Shown one piece after another: positions 35,774 through 47,439 of a DNA stretch of 64,000 bases. Within the stretch, counting starts at the first letter, position 1; each line of letters begins with the position of its first letter. The notes beneath the pieces were generated by a model that worked only from the letters and a program-made list of their open reading frames with translations, ran no database searches and was not told the origin of the DNA. Source of the stretch: Seison nebaliae (lineage: Eukaryota; Rotifera; Pararotatoria; Seisonacea; Seisonidae). The stretch is taken from assembly GCA_023231475.1 (NCBI GenBank), contig JALJEE010001061.1, positions 1 through 64,000 on the forward strand, written 5' to 3'. A program made the translations under genes and the position numbers.

Positions 35774-36133
35774 CTACTTTCGTAAGGGGAATGGAGTGGA
35801 ACTGTACATTAAGTAATCGTAATCTTCCATTGTTGTATATTGTCCGTTATAGAAATCGTATCTTGGTGGTTTGCCAGTAGTCCTTCGTTTTGGTGGTGCA
35901 GTAATTGGACGACGGAGACCTAAAACCTCCTGTAATTTCTGTAAAGCTTGTTTGTTTTGTTGTAAATAATTTATGATCTTCATGACATCAAATTGTTGTG
36001 GTTGTTGTTGCGGATATTGATATTGGTATTGATATGGATATGGTGGAGGATATTGCGCAGGATATTGTTGTTGGGAATAGCTTTGACCCAACAGGACTCC
36101 GAAGATTGATAACAGAATGATGGTTTTGAACAT
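35774..36133 (-). CDS. Secreted Gln/Tyr/Pro-rich small protein, copy 1
   Basis: A 119-residue single-exon protein. Signal peptide MFKTIILLSIFGVLLGQSYS, then a QYP/PYPYQYQYQ low-complexity region, an amphipathic helix (MKIINYLQQNKQALQKLQEV), a basic Pro/Arg hinge (PPKRRTTG) and the C-terminus DYDYLMYSSTPFPLRK. It is a tandem copy of the gene at 37305-37706. Composition suggests a structural, cement, mucus or cuticle-type secreted protein, but no family is recognised. Confidence 0.75.
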   Translation of the reverse strand: MFKTIILLSIFGVLLGQSYSQQQYPAQYPPPYPYQYQYQYPQQQPQQFDVMKIINYLQQNKQALQKLQEVLGLRRPITAPPKRRTTGKPPRYDFYNGQYTTMEDYDYLMYSSTPFPLRK

Positions 36134-37304
36134 TTTTAATAAACTATTTTTGAATATTATTTCCTGATTATTACTTGAAATTTACTATCAATTTATAGTC
36201 AGAATACTCGTCTTAAAGCCAGACAAAAGGGCATTTAAAAATGGTCTTATTTGTTTTCATCAAGGTCATAATAAGAGTTTTGTTGGGTATCTTGATAATA
36301 GAACTTAAACTTTTCTCACAGTATTCTCGGTATTGGTATCCATATTTACATTATTAATCTGTTTTGTTTGTGATATATTATTCACAATTTCTAATTGAAC
36401 AACTATTCAAACTACCGATCATTTACTGACAAGAAATTTACTTTGTGAGGAAATTAACAACTACGAATGGAATGATACAACAAATGAAAGCAAAGGAGAA
36501 TATAGTTCGAATTATTGATAATTCAAAATTCTTAAAATTATTATGAAACTTGAATTTTTAAAAGTCCCTACAAGAAATTGCTTGGAGAAATGATAACAAC
36601 TTAATAGAGGATCAAAAACGAAAAAAGCAAAAAAATTTTGTTGGAAGTTATTGGATCATCTTTATTATAGCATACAATCTTCTTAACTTCAAATATGATA
36701 TAAAGTTCGCGAAGATAGCAATTATTATTATAACACTACTGTAGTAATTTTTTATGAACTATCAGAACATAAGTGATAGATGATCGTCGACTCTATAAGT
36801 CGATGTAATCTTTATGGTCTTATCTTAACCATATTCCATTATGTGGAACTTATAGATATTCGTCGACATGCTTTAAATCTTTAAAACGTTTGTATAAAAA
36901 TCTTTAAGGTTAACATATCAAAATTTGACATTCTCGACTTGTGTTGAATTATATATGCGTGTTGTTAAATGTAACTGTTTATGAATGAGTGCATAAATAA
37001 AAGACGAGATGACATGCAGAATATTTTGATCTTAAAATTAACCGATTTTTGTGAAAAGAAATTACTTTAGATGGGTACTTCGTCTTTCTTCGATTAAAAT
37101 AATATGTATATCTTTTTATTATTCAATTTCGCGACGGATTCTAATTCACATGAAATCTAATAAGATCTCAACAGGAAACTTTATCAACAACGAACTTCTG
37201 ATGCAGAGAACAAGCAGAAAATAAGCAGAAAATAAGAGAATTTATAAATATAGAAGTTTAATTTAAACAAATAATGAAAGTTATTAAAATGTTTGAATAT
37301 TTTC
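36134..37304. other. Spacer between tandem secreted-protein genes
   Basis: AT-rich upstream region of copy 1 with no gene. The first 50 bp upstream of both copies are similar (TTTTAATAAA..ATTTTT next to the ATG, read on the plus strand), so the promoter was duplicated with the gene. Confidence 0.5.
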
Positions 37305-37706
37305 TTATTTTCTTAATGGAAATGGAGTTGAACCGAACATCGAGTAATCGTAATCTTCCATTGTTGTATATTTTCCATTAATAAAATCATATTTTCGTGT
37401 TGTTGTTCTTCGTTTCGGTGGTGTGCTAATTGGAGGACGGACACCTAAAACTTGCTGTAATTGTTGTAAGGCTTGTTTGTTTTGTTGTAAATAATTTATA
37501 ATTTGCATGAGATCAAGTTGTTGTGGTTGTTGTTGAGGATATTGGAACTGATATTGGTATTGGTATGGATATTGTGGAGGATATTGTTGAGGATATTGTT
37601 GAGGATATTGTTGAGGATATCGTTGGGGTAGTTGCGTATATTGTTGAGAGTAACTTTGACCCAACAACACCCCAAAGACTGATAATAGAATGATCGTTTT
37701 GAACAT
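37305..37706 (-). CDS. Secreted Gln/Tyr/Pro-rich small protein, copy 2
   Basis: A 133-residue single-exon paralogue of the gene at 35774-36133. The signal peptide differs at one residue (Ile to Val). The low-complexity part is longer, with four QQYP units (QYPQQYPQQYPPQYP), then the same helix (MQIINYLQQNKQALQQLQQV), hinge and YDFINGKYTTMEDYDY C-terminus. Length difference between copies is mostly in the QYP repeat. Single exon, no intron. Confidence 0.75.
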   Translation of the reverse strand: MFKTIILLSVFGVLLGQSYSQQYTQLPQRYPQQYPQQYPQQYPPQYPYQYQYQFQYPQQQPQQLDLMQIINYLQQNKQALQQLQQVLGVRPPISTPPKRRTTTRKYDFINGKYTTMEDYDYSMFGSTPFPLRK

Positions 37707-38829
37707 TTTTAATAAATTATTTTTATAAAAAGTTTGCTGATAATTCTGCTGAAATTACCTACCAATTTATGTTCTCAATATAGACAAAGATTTTTTACAA
37801 ATTGTCTTATTTGTTTTCAGCATGGTCATAATAGGAATTATCACCTTTAAAATTAACAAATAACATTGTTTAATTCTCTTTGATATTGGTAGGACATTTC
37901 CATTTTAAATCTCTCTTCGTTTGCGAAAGATTCTATAAACAACAGTTCGTAACTTTTTCTGTTGAATTGGAATAGAGAAGCACAAGTTTTTTGAAGTTTC
38001 GGTTTCTAAAACAGTTCAGTTGAGTTAGAAGATTTACTTGTTGTTTCCTTATGAATCAGTCTGATAACTTAAAAATTATATATAGATGAGATAGTACTGG
38101 ATAAACAGAGCACATATAATATTCCCAAAAGAATCACAAGGGCCATTAAAATTTTAATTTTATTTACAATTTCGTATCTATCAGTATTGTCGTACAAAGT
38201 GGTTATAAACTCGGTCAATACTTATACTTTCCATAGAATTATATCAAAATTTGAAATGAATTCCAACAACACGAGATGTTTCTGATTTAGTTTACTTTTT
38301 TTTATTAATCAGTCAAATCTCCACGGGGTAAATTATATTATGGATCAATAACTTTAACTTTTTTAATAATAATAAAATTCAAATTTAAAAACCTCAAAAA
38401 ATTCATAAACCTGAAAAATAATTCTGTTTTTAAGGATATTCCATAATATGCAAGATTTAAAGAGCCATAGAGAATGCAAATGTTAGATTTTTGTAAAATT
38501 CTTAATAGCTAAATTTAAAAAATTATAAAAAATTAAATGACTATTATAATATATTTAATATTATATATATAATTACGAAGCAGCTTGATGATAATAAGAA
38601 AATTTTAGCATGGTTGTTTAACCTTAAAATTCGAAGAATATGGAAATTAAGAATTTTGGAAATTAACTTAAAATTATTTTTCTACAATCGGTAACCATTC
38701 AAAATAAAGATTAATTTTCCTTTTATTCAGACGATTTTATCTTAAAACAAATCTCTTTTTTATCTGGTAATGTGAAATTGTTAATATTCGTTAATTTTAT
38801 TAGATTATCGCCGAGAAGCGTCATAAGAA
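37707..38829. other. Intergenic region before the NYN RNase gene
   Basis: AT-rich flanks of two divergently read genes. A short inverted repeat (CAACTGACTTTCAA..AAGTCAGTTGAG) is seen at 38853-38881, just inside the next coding region. No gene supported. Confidence 0.4.
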
Positions 38830-40885
38830 ATGTTGACGACTAACGAGGTTTTTCAACTGACTTTCAATAAGTCAGTTGAGAAACAGATTAATAAATATGA
38901 GAAGAAATTGAGAGAATTCTTCCAATTGAGTCATTTTACAAGTTGAAAATTTTGACTTTACATTTCACTCTGTCTTCTGAAATCTTCTGTTGTTTTAAAG
39001 AAAGTATTCGAGAAAATAAAATAATTTACACTGTCCAATCATCCAATAAACGTTTTGAAAAAAGTACATTTAAAGTTAAACGAGAATATTTTCGAGAAAT
39101 ATTTTATCTGTATTTTTCCAGGTTTATTTCAACAATATCATAAAGATCGAAGATCATTCAAGTGAGATTTGTGTGTCAGGCGGATGGATTTCTTTATTGT
39201 CCACTCAATTTTTCCAACATTATCTCGCCATTACTTTGGGTGTTGTGGTGGAGAAGCGTTGTGAAAAGAAGGAACGATTATTTATGGCGAACACAGGTCA
39301 ATTGGTGGACAAACAATTTCTTTTAATGACTCAAAATACACTGAAAAGATTGAGACGGAAGAAGGTGGGAAAAAGTGAAATTTCATTCGATTCGTCAATA
39401 TTGGCCATTGTGGAAGTGGTGAAAACATTTCGGAATTATGATGTGAAGAATATCACTGAAAATGTCAACAATTCCTTCAATTTGTTCGATGGGAAAGCAG
39501 ATCAACATTTCATGAAATATTTGAATAATTTCAATCAATTATTCGAAATGAAGAAACAAAAAGAGAAATTGCCAAATACGAAAGATAAATTGGAAAATGA
39601 GATCGGAAATGAAGAAAATTTGTCGAAAGAAAAAACGAAATTGTCGGAAAATGATAACGAACAGTCAACGGAATCGGTTGAAGATTTATCGATGTTGTTG
39701 AGTAATTTAAGTTTCGATCTCTCACAAGGTCTTTCCAACAGTACACCGAAAAAACAAGTGGAATTAATCGATTTAACGAAAGATGACAATATTTTGAAGA
39801 GGAAAGGAAATGTTGTTGAATTGAAGGAAGAGAAAAAATCGGAGGAGATTCATCGAGATAATAAAAATGAAATTTTCAAAATTCCGTTGAAAAAACCAGA
39901 AAATTTCGTCACGAAAGATGTGATTGATTCGAAATTTTCTTGTCCCTCAACGAAGATTGGGATGGAGAATTTTTATCGATTTCCCAAAACTTCCACGAAT
40001 GAAACAAAATTTCAAAAGATTCATGATCATAATGCGAATTGGAAGAATAAGAAACGAATAAACGACAAAAACCATCGACGGAATCGTCGAGAACAATTTC
40101 GTTTTAATAAAAGAAATTTGACTTATTCACGACAGAACATACAACGATCGAAAACGGTTGAAAATAAAATTTCGAAATTTCCTCAACGATCCGAACAGAA
40201 ATCACAGCAAACAAAACGAACAACAATACCATCAAATTTCCAGTTTGGAGAAAATAATTATCGTGAAGTTTTCCCCGCACTCCAAAACATCAACAATCGA
40301 CGTATTGTCGTTGTGGATGGAATGAATATCATTAATTACGGGAGACAATTCCGGAAGAATCAAGACGGTCAACTCTGGCGGTTATGTTCTCTCTTGGAAT
40401 ATTTCGCATTGAAGAATCATGTGATTGTGGTAATGCCGAGAAAAGTATTCAGTAATTTTAGTAATCGAAATGAGAATGATGAAAATAAGAAATCTGTAAA
40501 TATAATCGTTGGAAAGTTGTCGGAAGATCAATTAGTATTAACTCCACATAAAGTGACAGATGGTCGAACGATTTCTCCCTATGATGATCGGCTAGTGTTT
40601 TCTATAATGATTTAATTTTTTCAATGATTCATAGATATGTGCTCGATATTGCATTGCGGAAGAATGCTATTGTAATTAGCAATGACTCATTTCGAGATTT
40701 ATGTCAGGAGAATGCTGATTATGCTCTTCATTTAACCGAAAAGTTTCTTTCCATTTTATTTCGATATTTGAATTTAATGTCTTATGATTAGCCTGGTTGG
40801 ATATGCATTTATGGAAAAATATTTTATGCCTGCTACCGATCCGAACGGAAGACATGGGAAAAAATTGAATGAACTTCTTGAATGA
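38830..40885 (+). CDS. N4BP1/Regnase-like NYN-domain ribonuclease, 5 exons
   Basis: Exons 38830-38941, 39001-39074, 39122-40590, 40635-40742, 40792-40885 give 618 residues. The C-terminal NYN/PIN nuclease domain (from about residue 455) has the acidic motifs VVVDGMNI, DDRYVLD and SNDSFRDL, then FMPATDPNGRHGKKLNELLE, matching the N4BP1/KHNYN/ZC3H12 end (FMVPDDPLGRSGPRLEEFL). The N-terminal 130 residues may be a KH-like fold as in N4BP1; the middle is charged and disordered. These enzymes cut RNA, often host or viral mRNA. No CCCH finger is seen. The third intron has a GC donor (GCTAGT) and is required to restore DDRYVLD. Confidence 0.82.
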
Positions 40886-40998
40886 AAAATATGGTTTGGT
40901 TAAAATCATCACTTTCTTATGAAACCACATTTTCCTGTTTTCCCTCATTAATATCATGAATATATTTTCTTATTTACAGCATTTAAAATTGGCAAACT

Positions 40999-41501
40999 CT
41001 AATTTGAAATAAAACATTTAATGATATTTTTTAATGAATTTTGAATTAGGAACTTACAAGAGATTGTATGTTTGTAAGGTTTGTAAGATTTTATGATTGA
41101 ACTAGGAAAAAGAGAGAAAGGTATCAGAAGAAAAGAAAAATTAATTGATATATGAATAGGAAATCCCATCTCCAAATCAATTCGACGGATTGTCCTCCAA
41201 ACGGTCGTTTTCGAATATTCTAAATGGAAACGGTCCATACCGACTTTAACGTTGGAGTTGCGGTTGCCAAAAATAAATTTCTTGATTTTTAGTTTCGTAC
41301 GTCCGTTTATGAAAGATTCAAATTTTCTTTTCTTCAATCAAACGTAACCTTTCCGCTTTTACTAATTCGTCCCACTTTGGCCAAAGAAACAGCTAATTCC
41401 TTCGAAACCTGCCTTATATTTTTGTTGCCTTTATAGGCATGTAAAATAGCGGATTATAAATCTTGACTTAGTTTTTTTGATTTACAAACATTGTTAGTCA
41501 T
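40999..41501 (-). pseudogene. Degenerate Tc1/mariner-type transposase fragment
   Basis: The N-terminal helix-turn-helix part of a Tc1-like transposase is readable from an ATG at 41501: KLSQDL*SAILHAYKGN, then IRQVSKELAVSLAKVGRIS. An in-frame stop replaces a conserved Arg, and frameshifts follow. Further on SKTTVWRTIRRIDLEMGF matches the second HTH (STVRRTL). No catalytic DDE core was found and no terminal inverted repeats were identified by eye. A dead remnant. Confidence 0.65.
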
Positions 41502-42573
41502 TTTAAAATTATGCGTGTTTTATTTCAAAAAAATTCAATTTTTAATATGTCCCAAAAAATAAGGTTAAAACACGTTAAAAAAGCTTTGTCTCACAATCTA
41601 TGATTTTCTTTGAAACTTTTCCTCATTATACACGGGATTTCTTATGTTCCACAATTTATGAAACACAGCATTATTCAAGTTAAAAGATACTCCTAGTTCC
41701 TCAAACGTTCCAGATAAGGTTCTTAAACAGGAAGACGAAGCCCTAAAGGTGTAAAACTGAATGAAACTTATACTCTATTTTCTTGGAAACGAATGTTCTT
41801 ACAAATTCTTTAGATTCACGACGAAAAAATAAGTAGAGTATCACTGTTAACAAAATAGTGATCTCAAAATCTTCGTCAAATGCTGAAGAAATCGGTGTCA
41901 AGAACAAATCAACGACAAAAATTAAAAAAAAACATATTCCAATTTCCTGACAAAAATATTAACAGTTTTTTGTGAACGTATAAACGAAAAAAATCGAAAT
42001 GATATTTTATTGAAATTCTTAAACGAAGAGAAATTAATTTGAATTCATTCCTCATCCAATATAGGATGAATATTTTTGGATGAGAATTTTAAAGGAACTT
42101 TTTATGAACAGAAAACGAAATAAAACTTCTTTCGTCATCGAAATTGAGAAAGAATAAAGGATAATTGGGAAAAACTCGATTTCAACGAAAAAAAGGAAAT
42201 GTTTATTTTTCTTCAGAAGTCATTCTTTTTTGAATTTTTAATAATTTGATTAATTTTTTTCTATTTGAACAATAAGGATTCCATTCAAATTCCGTTTAAG
42301 AATTCCACATTTGTGATTTTTTCACTCTGAAAATTGAAGAAAATTGAAAGAAAATTATAAATTGTTTAGAATAATGAAATGATGTAAAGAATTCGATGGT
42401 TTTAGAGAAAATAATTAATAAACGTTAATATTGATTGTTATTGAATATGAAGAAAATGATTGTTAGAATGTTAATAGAAAGAACTGTGAAACAATTCAGA
42501 AGACCAGGTTTTTATGATAAAACTAAAAGAATTGTTTGAATGGGAATTAATCAATTCAAAAACAAATCATAAA
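41502..42573. other. Intergenic region, AT-rich
   Basis: No gene recognised. May contain further decayed transposon sequence and the 3' UTR of hnRNP K (AATAAA-like words around 42414 on the plus strand are not informative for the minus gene). Confidence 0.4.
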
Positions 42574-45500
42574 TCACCAGTCTTCCAAATCGTCAAACAT
42601 GATATTAATTGATAATTGGGGAAAGAATAAAATTAAATTTTGTACTAACATCTCTTGTAGTGAACGTTGGGCGTCAGCTATCTGTTTATCTGTTCCAATT
42701 AATGTAATTATTCGGTCATTTCCTGTTTCGTAAGCGGACAGAACGATTTTAGTATTTGTTTCTATTGAAACTTTCTGTAACTTCTCACCTGTTTCTCCCA
42801 GTAAAATTGGTGCCAACTACAAAAGAATAATTGAAGAATGAACATGAAAAGAAGAAGGAACAGCATTTTCAATAGTGACGGCATTCCGTACCAATTTCTC
42901 GTTTTGAGTCAAACGACGACTGTCATAAGTGAATTCTCGATGGCACCATAATTTACCGTTCATTAAGGATTTGGGTGCGTTTTCGTAAGAGTTTTTCATT
43001 GGTGTAAAACTCGACTTTTCATTAGTTGGCATTCTCGGATATGGTTGATAAATTGGGAATTGACATCTTAAAAAGAAATTAAATTTTAATAAATAATATT
43101 CAATTAAATAAAAGAAATTTTAAAAAATCATTCAAACCGGTCACTATTATCAGAATTTTGAGTGTTCGGATTAGTATTCCTGGGATTGACTGGATCGGTC
43201 AATTTGTCTCCATCATATCGATTGTAAGGGATAGATGATGGTGGTTGGGGGAAACTATCGTTTCTTAACCGTTTGTTCGATGCATATGGATGGACGTTAG
43301 AGATGGTGGAATTTCGGTTGGTTGACATCGACGAATTTGGATTATATTGAATCGAATTATGATATTGTTGCATAGGAGGCTGATTATTGAAATTCGATTC
43401 TCCTTTGTATGTTTGATCGGAAAATGGTGAACGAGGACGATATCGTTTTCTTTCACCGAACGACGTCGTAGCATTTGATGCTGTCGGACCACCATAAGTC
43501 GGATCCTGTTGATAAAATGGATAATTTCGTTGATTATTATATGATCGAATTGTGTCTGTATTTTTATACGACATAAATTTCGATGAATCTCCACCATCAT
43601 AATTGCTTTTATTTCTCATTCCATTATTATCGTACATTGACGATTGGAAATTGGTGTTGCAGGAATAATTTAAAGAATTTCCTTCAAAATTATGATTTTG
43701 ATTATTTCGTTTCAAACTCTGTTGTCCCATATTCTTCTGATGATGATATGGATCTTTACTCTTGCCAACATCTTTCACCAGATAATGATCATTCGTCATC
43801 CATCCACCATACAAATGTGCGAAATCCTCGTTATAATTGAACGGATCATAATTCGTAATTGGTCCTCGTGGCGGGGCGAGTCGACATGATTCCATAATTT
43901 CTCCGATACACTTCTTTATTTCGTCTAATTTGCCTTGTAGACGAACAACTCGATCCGTCGACGCCGGACAACATTCGGCGTAACATCGTAAATCGATTTT
44001 ATATGACTATCATGAGGAAAATAATTGAATTTAGGAAATGTGATTAATAGATTAATTAATAATAGGGAAAAAATTGATTAATCAAAGAAAAACCTTTCTT
44101 AAATTTTTTATTTTATCTCCGCGCTTCCCAATCACACATCCAGCTTGTGATGCATGAAGTAGAAATCTGACGTCATGATCGATCTCTTCTTCCTTCTTTC
44201 CTACGATATCCAATTCGCGCTGTTCAAAAGATGGTTTTAGAGAAAGAGAATGAGATGATAATATACTGACTTCGGATAAAAGAACGTAAGCATCTCCCAA
44301 ACACTTCAATGTGTCATCTAATGCACCTTCGATTGTCAACAATCTGAAAAAGAGGAAATATTTTAATAGGAGAAAATTGAGGAGGAGGAGGAGGAGGATG
44401 AAAAAGAAAGAAATGAATTAGATGAAAATGATCGAATTGAAGGAAGAAATAAAGGTTGATTAATTGAAATTTAAAAGAAAATTTTTTTCTCATTCACAGA
44501 TGGTGGGAAGATTTAAGGTTGGACTCATCCTTGTCGTCAAAGATGATGAGAGCAGAAGATGAAATGAGGTTAACCGTTCAGGGCCCTTGCAATCCGGTAC
44601 GTTAACTCCGACATTATTCTATAGCGTTGATGGTTAAGGAATGGTCGGTCGGTCGGTCGGTCGGTCAGATAGATAGATAGATACCCATTACCATAGGAAG
44701 ACAGCGGCGTTCAGATAATGGTAATGGTGAGATTTCGGTGATGACGGTATAAGGGACATCATTTATCGTTCAACGTAATCGATCAATCAATCGATATTGG
44801 ATTTCATTAAATTTTCAGTCAATTCGATAATTTTTTCAGGAATTCAAGAATATAATTTTTGTTCAGGATAAATTCAAGAATATATTTTTCGTTCAGGATA
44901 AATTCAGGAATATATGAGGCCATATCAGGAATTGGAATTCAATTGCATATTAACAATTTGCAACATAAATAGAAAGAAGAAGAAGGAACAAGGAAAGATT
45001 AATTAACGAATTCGTGTTACTCTTCTATCAGTCTCCTAATCATTTTAACCATATCTCATCGTCATTATATGAACGATTTAGAAAGACAAGGGAAATGGCG
45101 GATAAAAGTGTGAAGAAAAAAGAAATTCTACTAACATCACTTCGCAATCGTTTGATATTGGTCCCGCCTTTCCCGATCAACGCACCAGCATGCTACCAAT
45201 TTGAAAGAAGATTATGATGAGGGAGAATATATATCGAAATGAAGAATTTATCGTTAGAAATGTTCTTTGTGGAAAGCGATTGAGATGAAAGTGAAATGGA
45301 AAGAAATTCGATAATTCCATAAAAATGCAAAGAAATGACGAGAGGAATGCATAAGAGAAATTATTTTGAATGGAATTGGAGAATAATCATTCACACACAA
45401 ACAATACATGTCATACAAATAAAATAAACGCTGATTGTTGCCATGGAAACTGGTGGAATGACTACATCGATTCACTTACCATTTTCCATTCATCCACGCG

Positions 45501-47048
45501 ACCTCATTATATTTTTGTTCATAATCAACTTCTTCTTCTTCTTTCCGTCTCTTCACAATCAATGGACGATCAAGAAAAAAAAAATCAATACTTTCTTTCA
45601 TTTCGACAAACAAATGGAAATTCCACAGCAAATCTTCTTCATCGTAATCAATTTTGATTAGATGAAAGAAAAATCTCTTTTCCCAAAAATATTAAAAGGA
45701 AATTGAGGAAGAAAATTCGATGTAATTCTTTCTGTGCACAAATGGAGAATGCACAATCATTTTCAAACAAGTTGCACGAAATCATTTATTAAATTGTTAC
45801 CATGGAAACGTTTGGTATGACAACTGATTTTATTTGTATAACATTTCCTTCTAACTACAATCATACATGTCACATCTCTCTTTATCAGACACATGGACAG
45901 GAGAAGTGCATTTTCTATTATCAGTCCATCTAAACACTACGATTAACATCATGATAATTATGGTGGAATTACAGGTGCTTTCATCATTCTCCTAATAGAT
46001 TCGATTAGAAATTCGTTTCTATGGAATCTGATCCGGAGACGAATAATAATATTCTATTTCGCTCAATAAACAAATTAACGTAGCGACAATAAATTGGACT
46101 CGTATTTCCTCGTATCAGAACAATGAGGAAATTAGAAGAACTCGCTAATTTTATCGAAATAATCAAAAAGAAACTAACGCGACTGGGAACGAGTAATCGA
46201 AGTAGAGTGTCATCTTTGGAACGAGCACGTTTTCCTTTCAATGATCGTCGATATGATTCCGAATTTCTCGAATCATGTGACCGTTTCCCATGATTACTAT
46301 TTGAATGATGATGATTATTGGGAAATCGATGAGATCGATTCTTTTGATGATTTCCAGAATTATTTTTCCTGTTTGATGTTTTTTCGTCGTTTTTCCGATT
46401 AGCATTTTTCTCTCTTAAATTTGATTGTTCTCCATCAGTTTTCGTTGTAACTTCTTCTATTTTCGACGTTTCATCGATTTTCGGTTGTTCTTCCTTCGAT
46501 TCTGTTGATATAGTATTCGTCTGATTTTCTGATGGATTTGTTGGATTGATTATCGAATTATCTTCATTCAAATTTTCTGATTTCTCCTTCGGTTTCTCCT
46601 CTGATACATTTATGGAAGTCTCGATATCTGATTCCTGTTCCGTTGTCAAATTTGTTACAGGAATATTATCTGATTCTTTTTTTATTTCAGTCAATTTCTC
46701 GATATCGATGTTGGTGTTTTGATCACTTTTTACCATATTCTCTCCTGTATCTGTCGAATTTTCAACTTTATCGACAACTTCAACGGAATTTATCGCTGTT
46801 TCTTCAGATTTCATTTCCGTTTTTTCACTCTCTCTTACCATCTTCTCATTTGCTACAGGATTGTCGTCTTCCTTACAATCTGCCGTTTTTCCATCTTTTA
46901 GGGGATCGTTGGGCGATTGTTTCTCTCCTTCACTTATCGTCGCGTCGTTTATAATTTTTGTTTCTATTTCTCGTAAGACGACAGCAGAATTGTCTTCTAC
47001 CTTCATATCTTTCGTTGATTCGTTTACTTGGTCGACAACTTCCTCCAT
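42574..47048 (-). CDS. HNRNPK: hnRNP K homologue with long acidic N-terminal extension, 7 exons
   Basis: Poly(C)-binding RNA/DNA protein of the nucleus. Exons in reading order: 47048-46179, 45192-45136, 44618-44575, 44343-44094, 44006-43138, 43066-42862, 42816-42574, about 845 residues (human 463). KH1 is built from four exons (LLRLLVPSR, HAGALIGKGGTNIKRLRSD, VNVPDCKGPER, LLTIEGALDD). KH2: VRFLLHASQAGCVIGKRGDKIKNLR, AECCPASTDRVV. The linker YDPFNYNEDFAHLYGG matches the vertebrate YDPNFYDETYDYGG segment. KH3 (VTIENA|LAPILLGETGEKLQ) has GETG in place of GKGG. The first 250 residues are an extra Glu/Ser/Asn-rich extension followed by an Arg/His/Asn-rich segment. All six donors are GTT. The last residues are uncertain because a GTTAGT at 42653 could be another donor. 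Confidence 0.88.
44644..44683. repeat. Tetranucleotide repeats GGTC and AGAT in an hnRNP K intron
   Basis: Five to six GGTC units run directly into four AGAT units, just upstream (in gene direction) of the small third exon of hnRNP K. Confidence 0.95.
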
Positions 47049-47439
47049 TACGTATGACAATGATGATGGACAATATATCCAATGATTTGATGAGTCGTCT
47101 AACAATTTGGATAAATTGGATCGTTTCAATTGCACCTTCCTATCAAGATGAATGAGAATAATTTCCGATTTTGCAATGCTTTATCTGAAGCTTTAACGAA
47201 TATATAATATCTGAGTAATATACAAAACAGAAAAATTGATGATTAGAAGAAATTGAACATCTTCCCCAAAATTAAATTTTAAATTTTAAGCCTTTATCAA
47301 AATTCTTAACAACAACAGTGGAAATTGGTTGAAAGTGGACGAAATGAGTTAATTCGTATTTCAATTTTCAAATGCACAACGAATTGTTTATTTTGTAATG
47401 TATTGTTTGTTTGTGTATTGAGAAGACAAAGGAAGAAAT

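Noticed and set aside
39531-39789. Two Ser/Phe-rich minus frames opposite the NYN RNase
   Set aside because: Shadow frames of a supported coding exon.
46643-47155. Plus-strand frames opposite hnRNP K exon 1
   Set aside because: Complement of the acidic Glu/Ser-rich exon; Phe/Leu-rich shadows.
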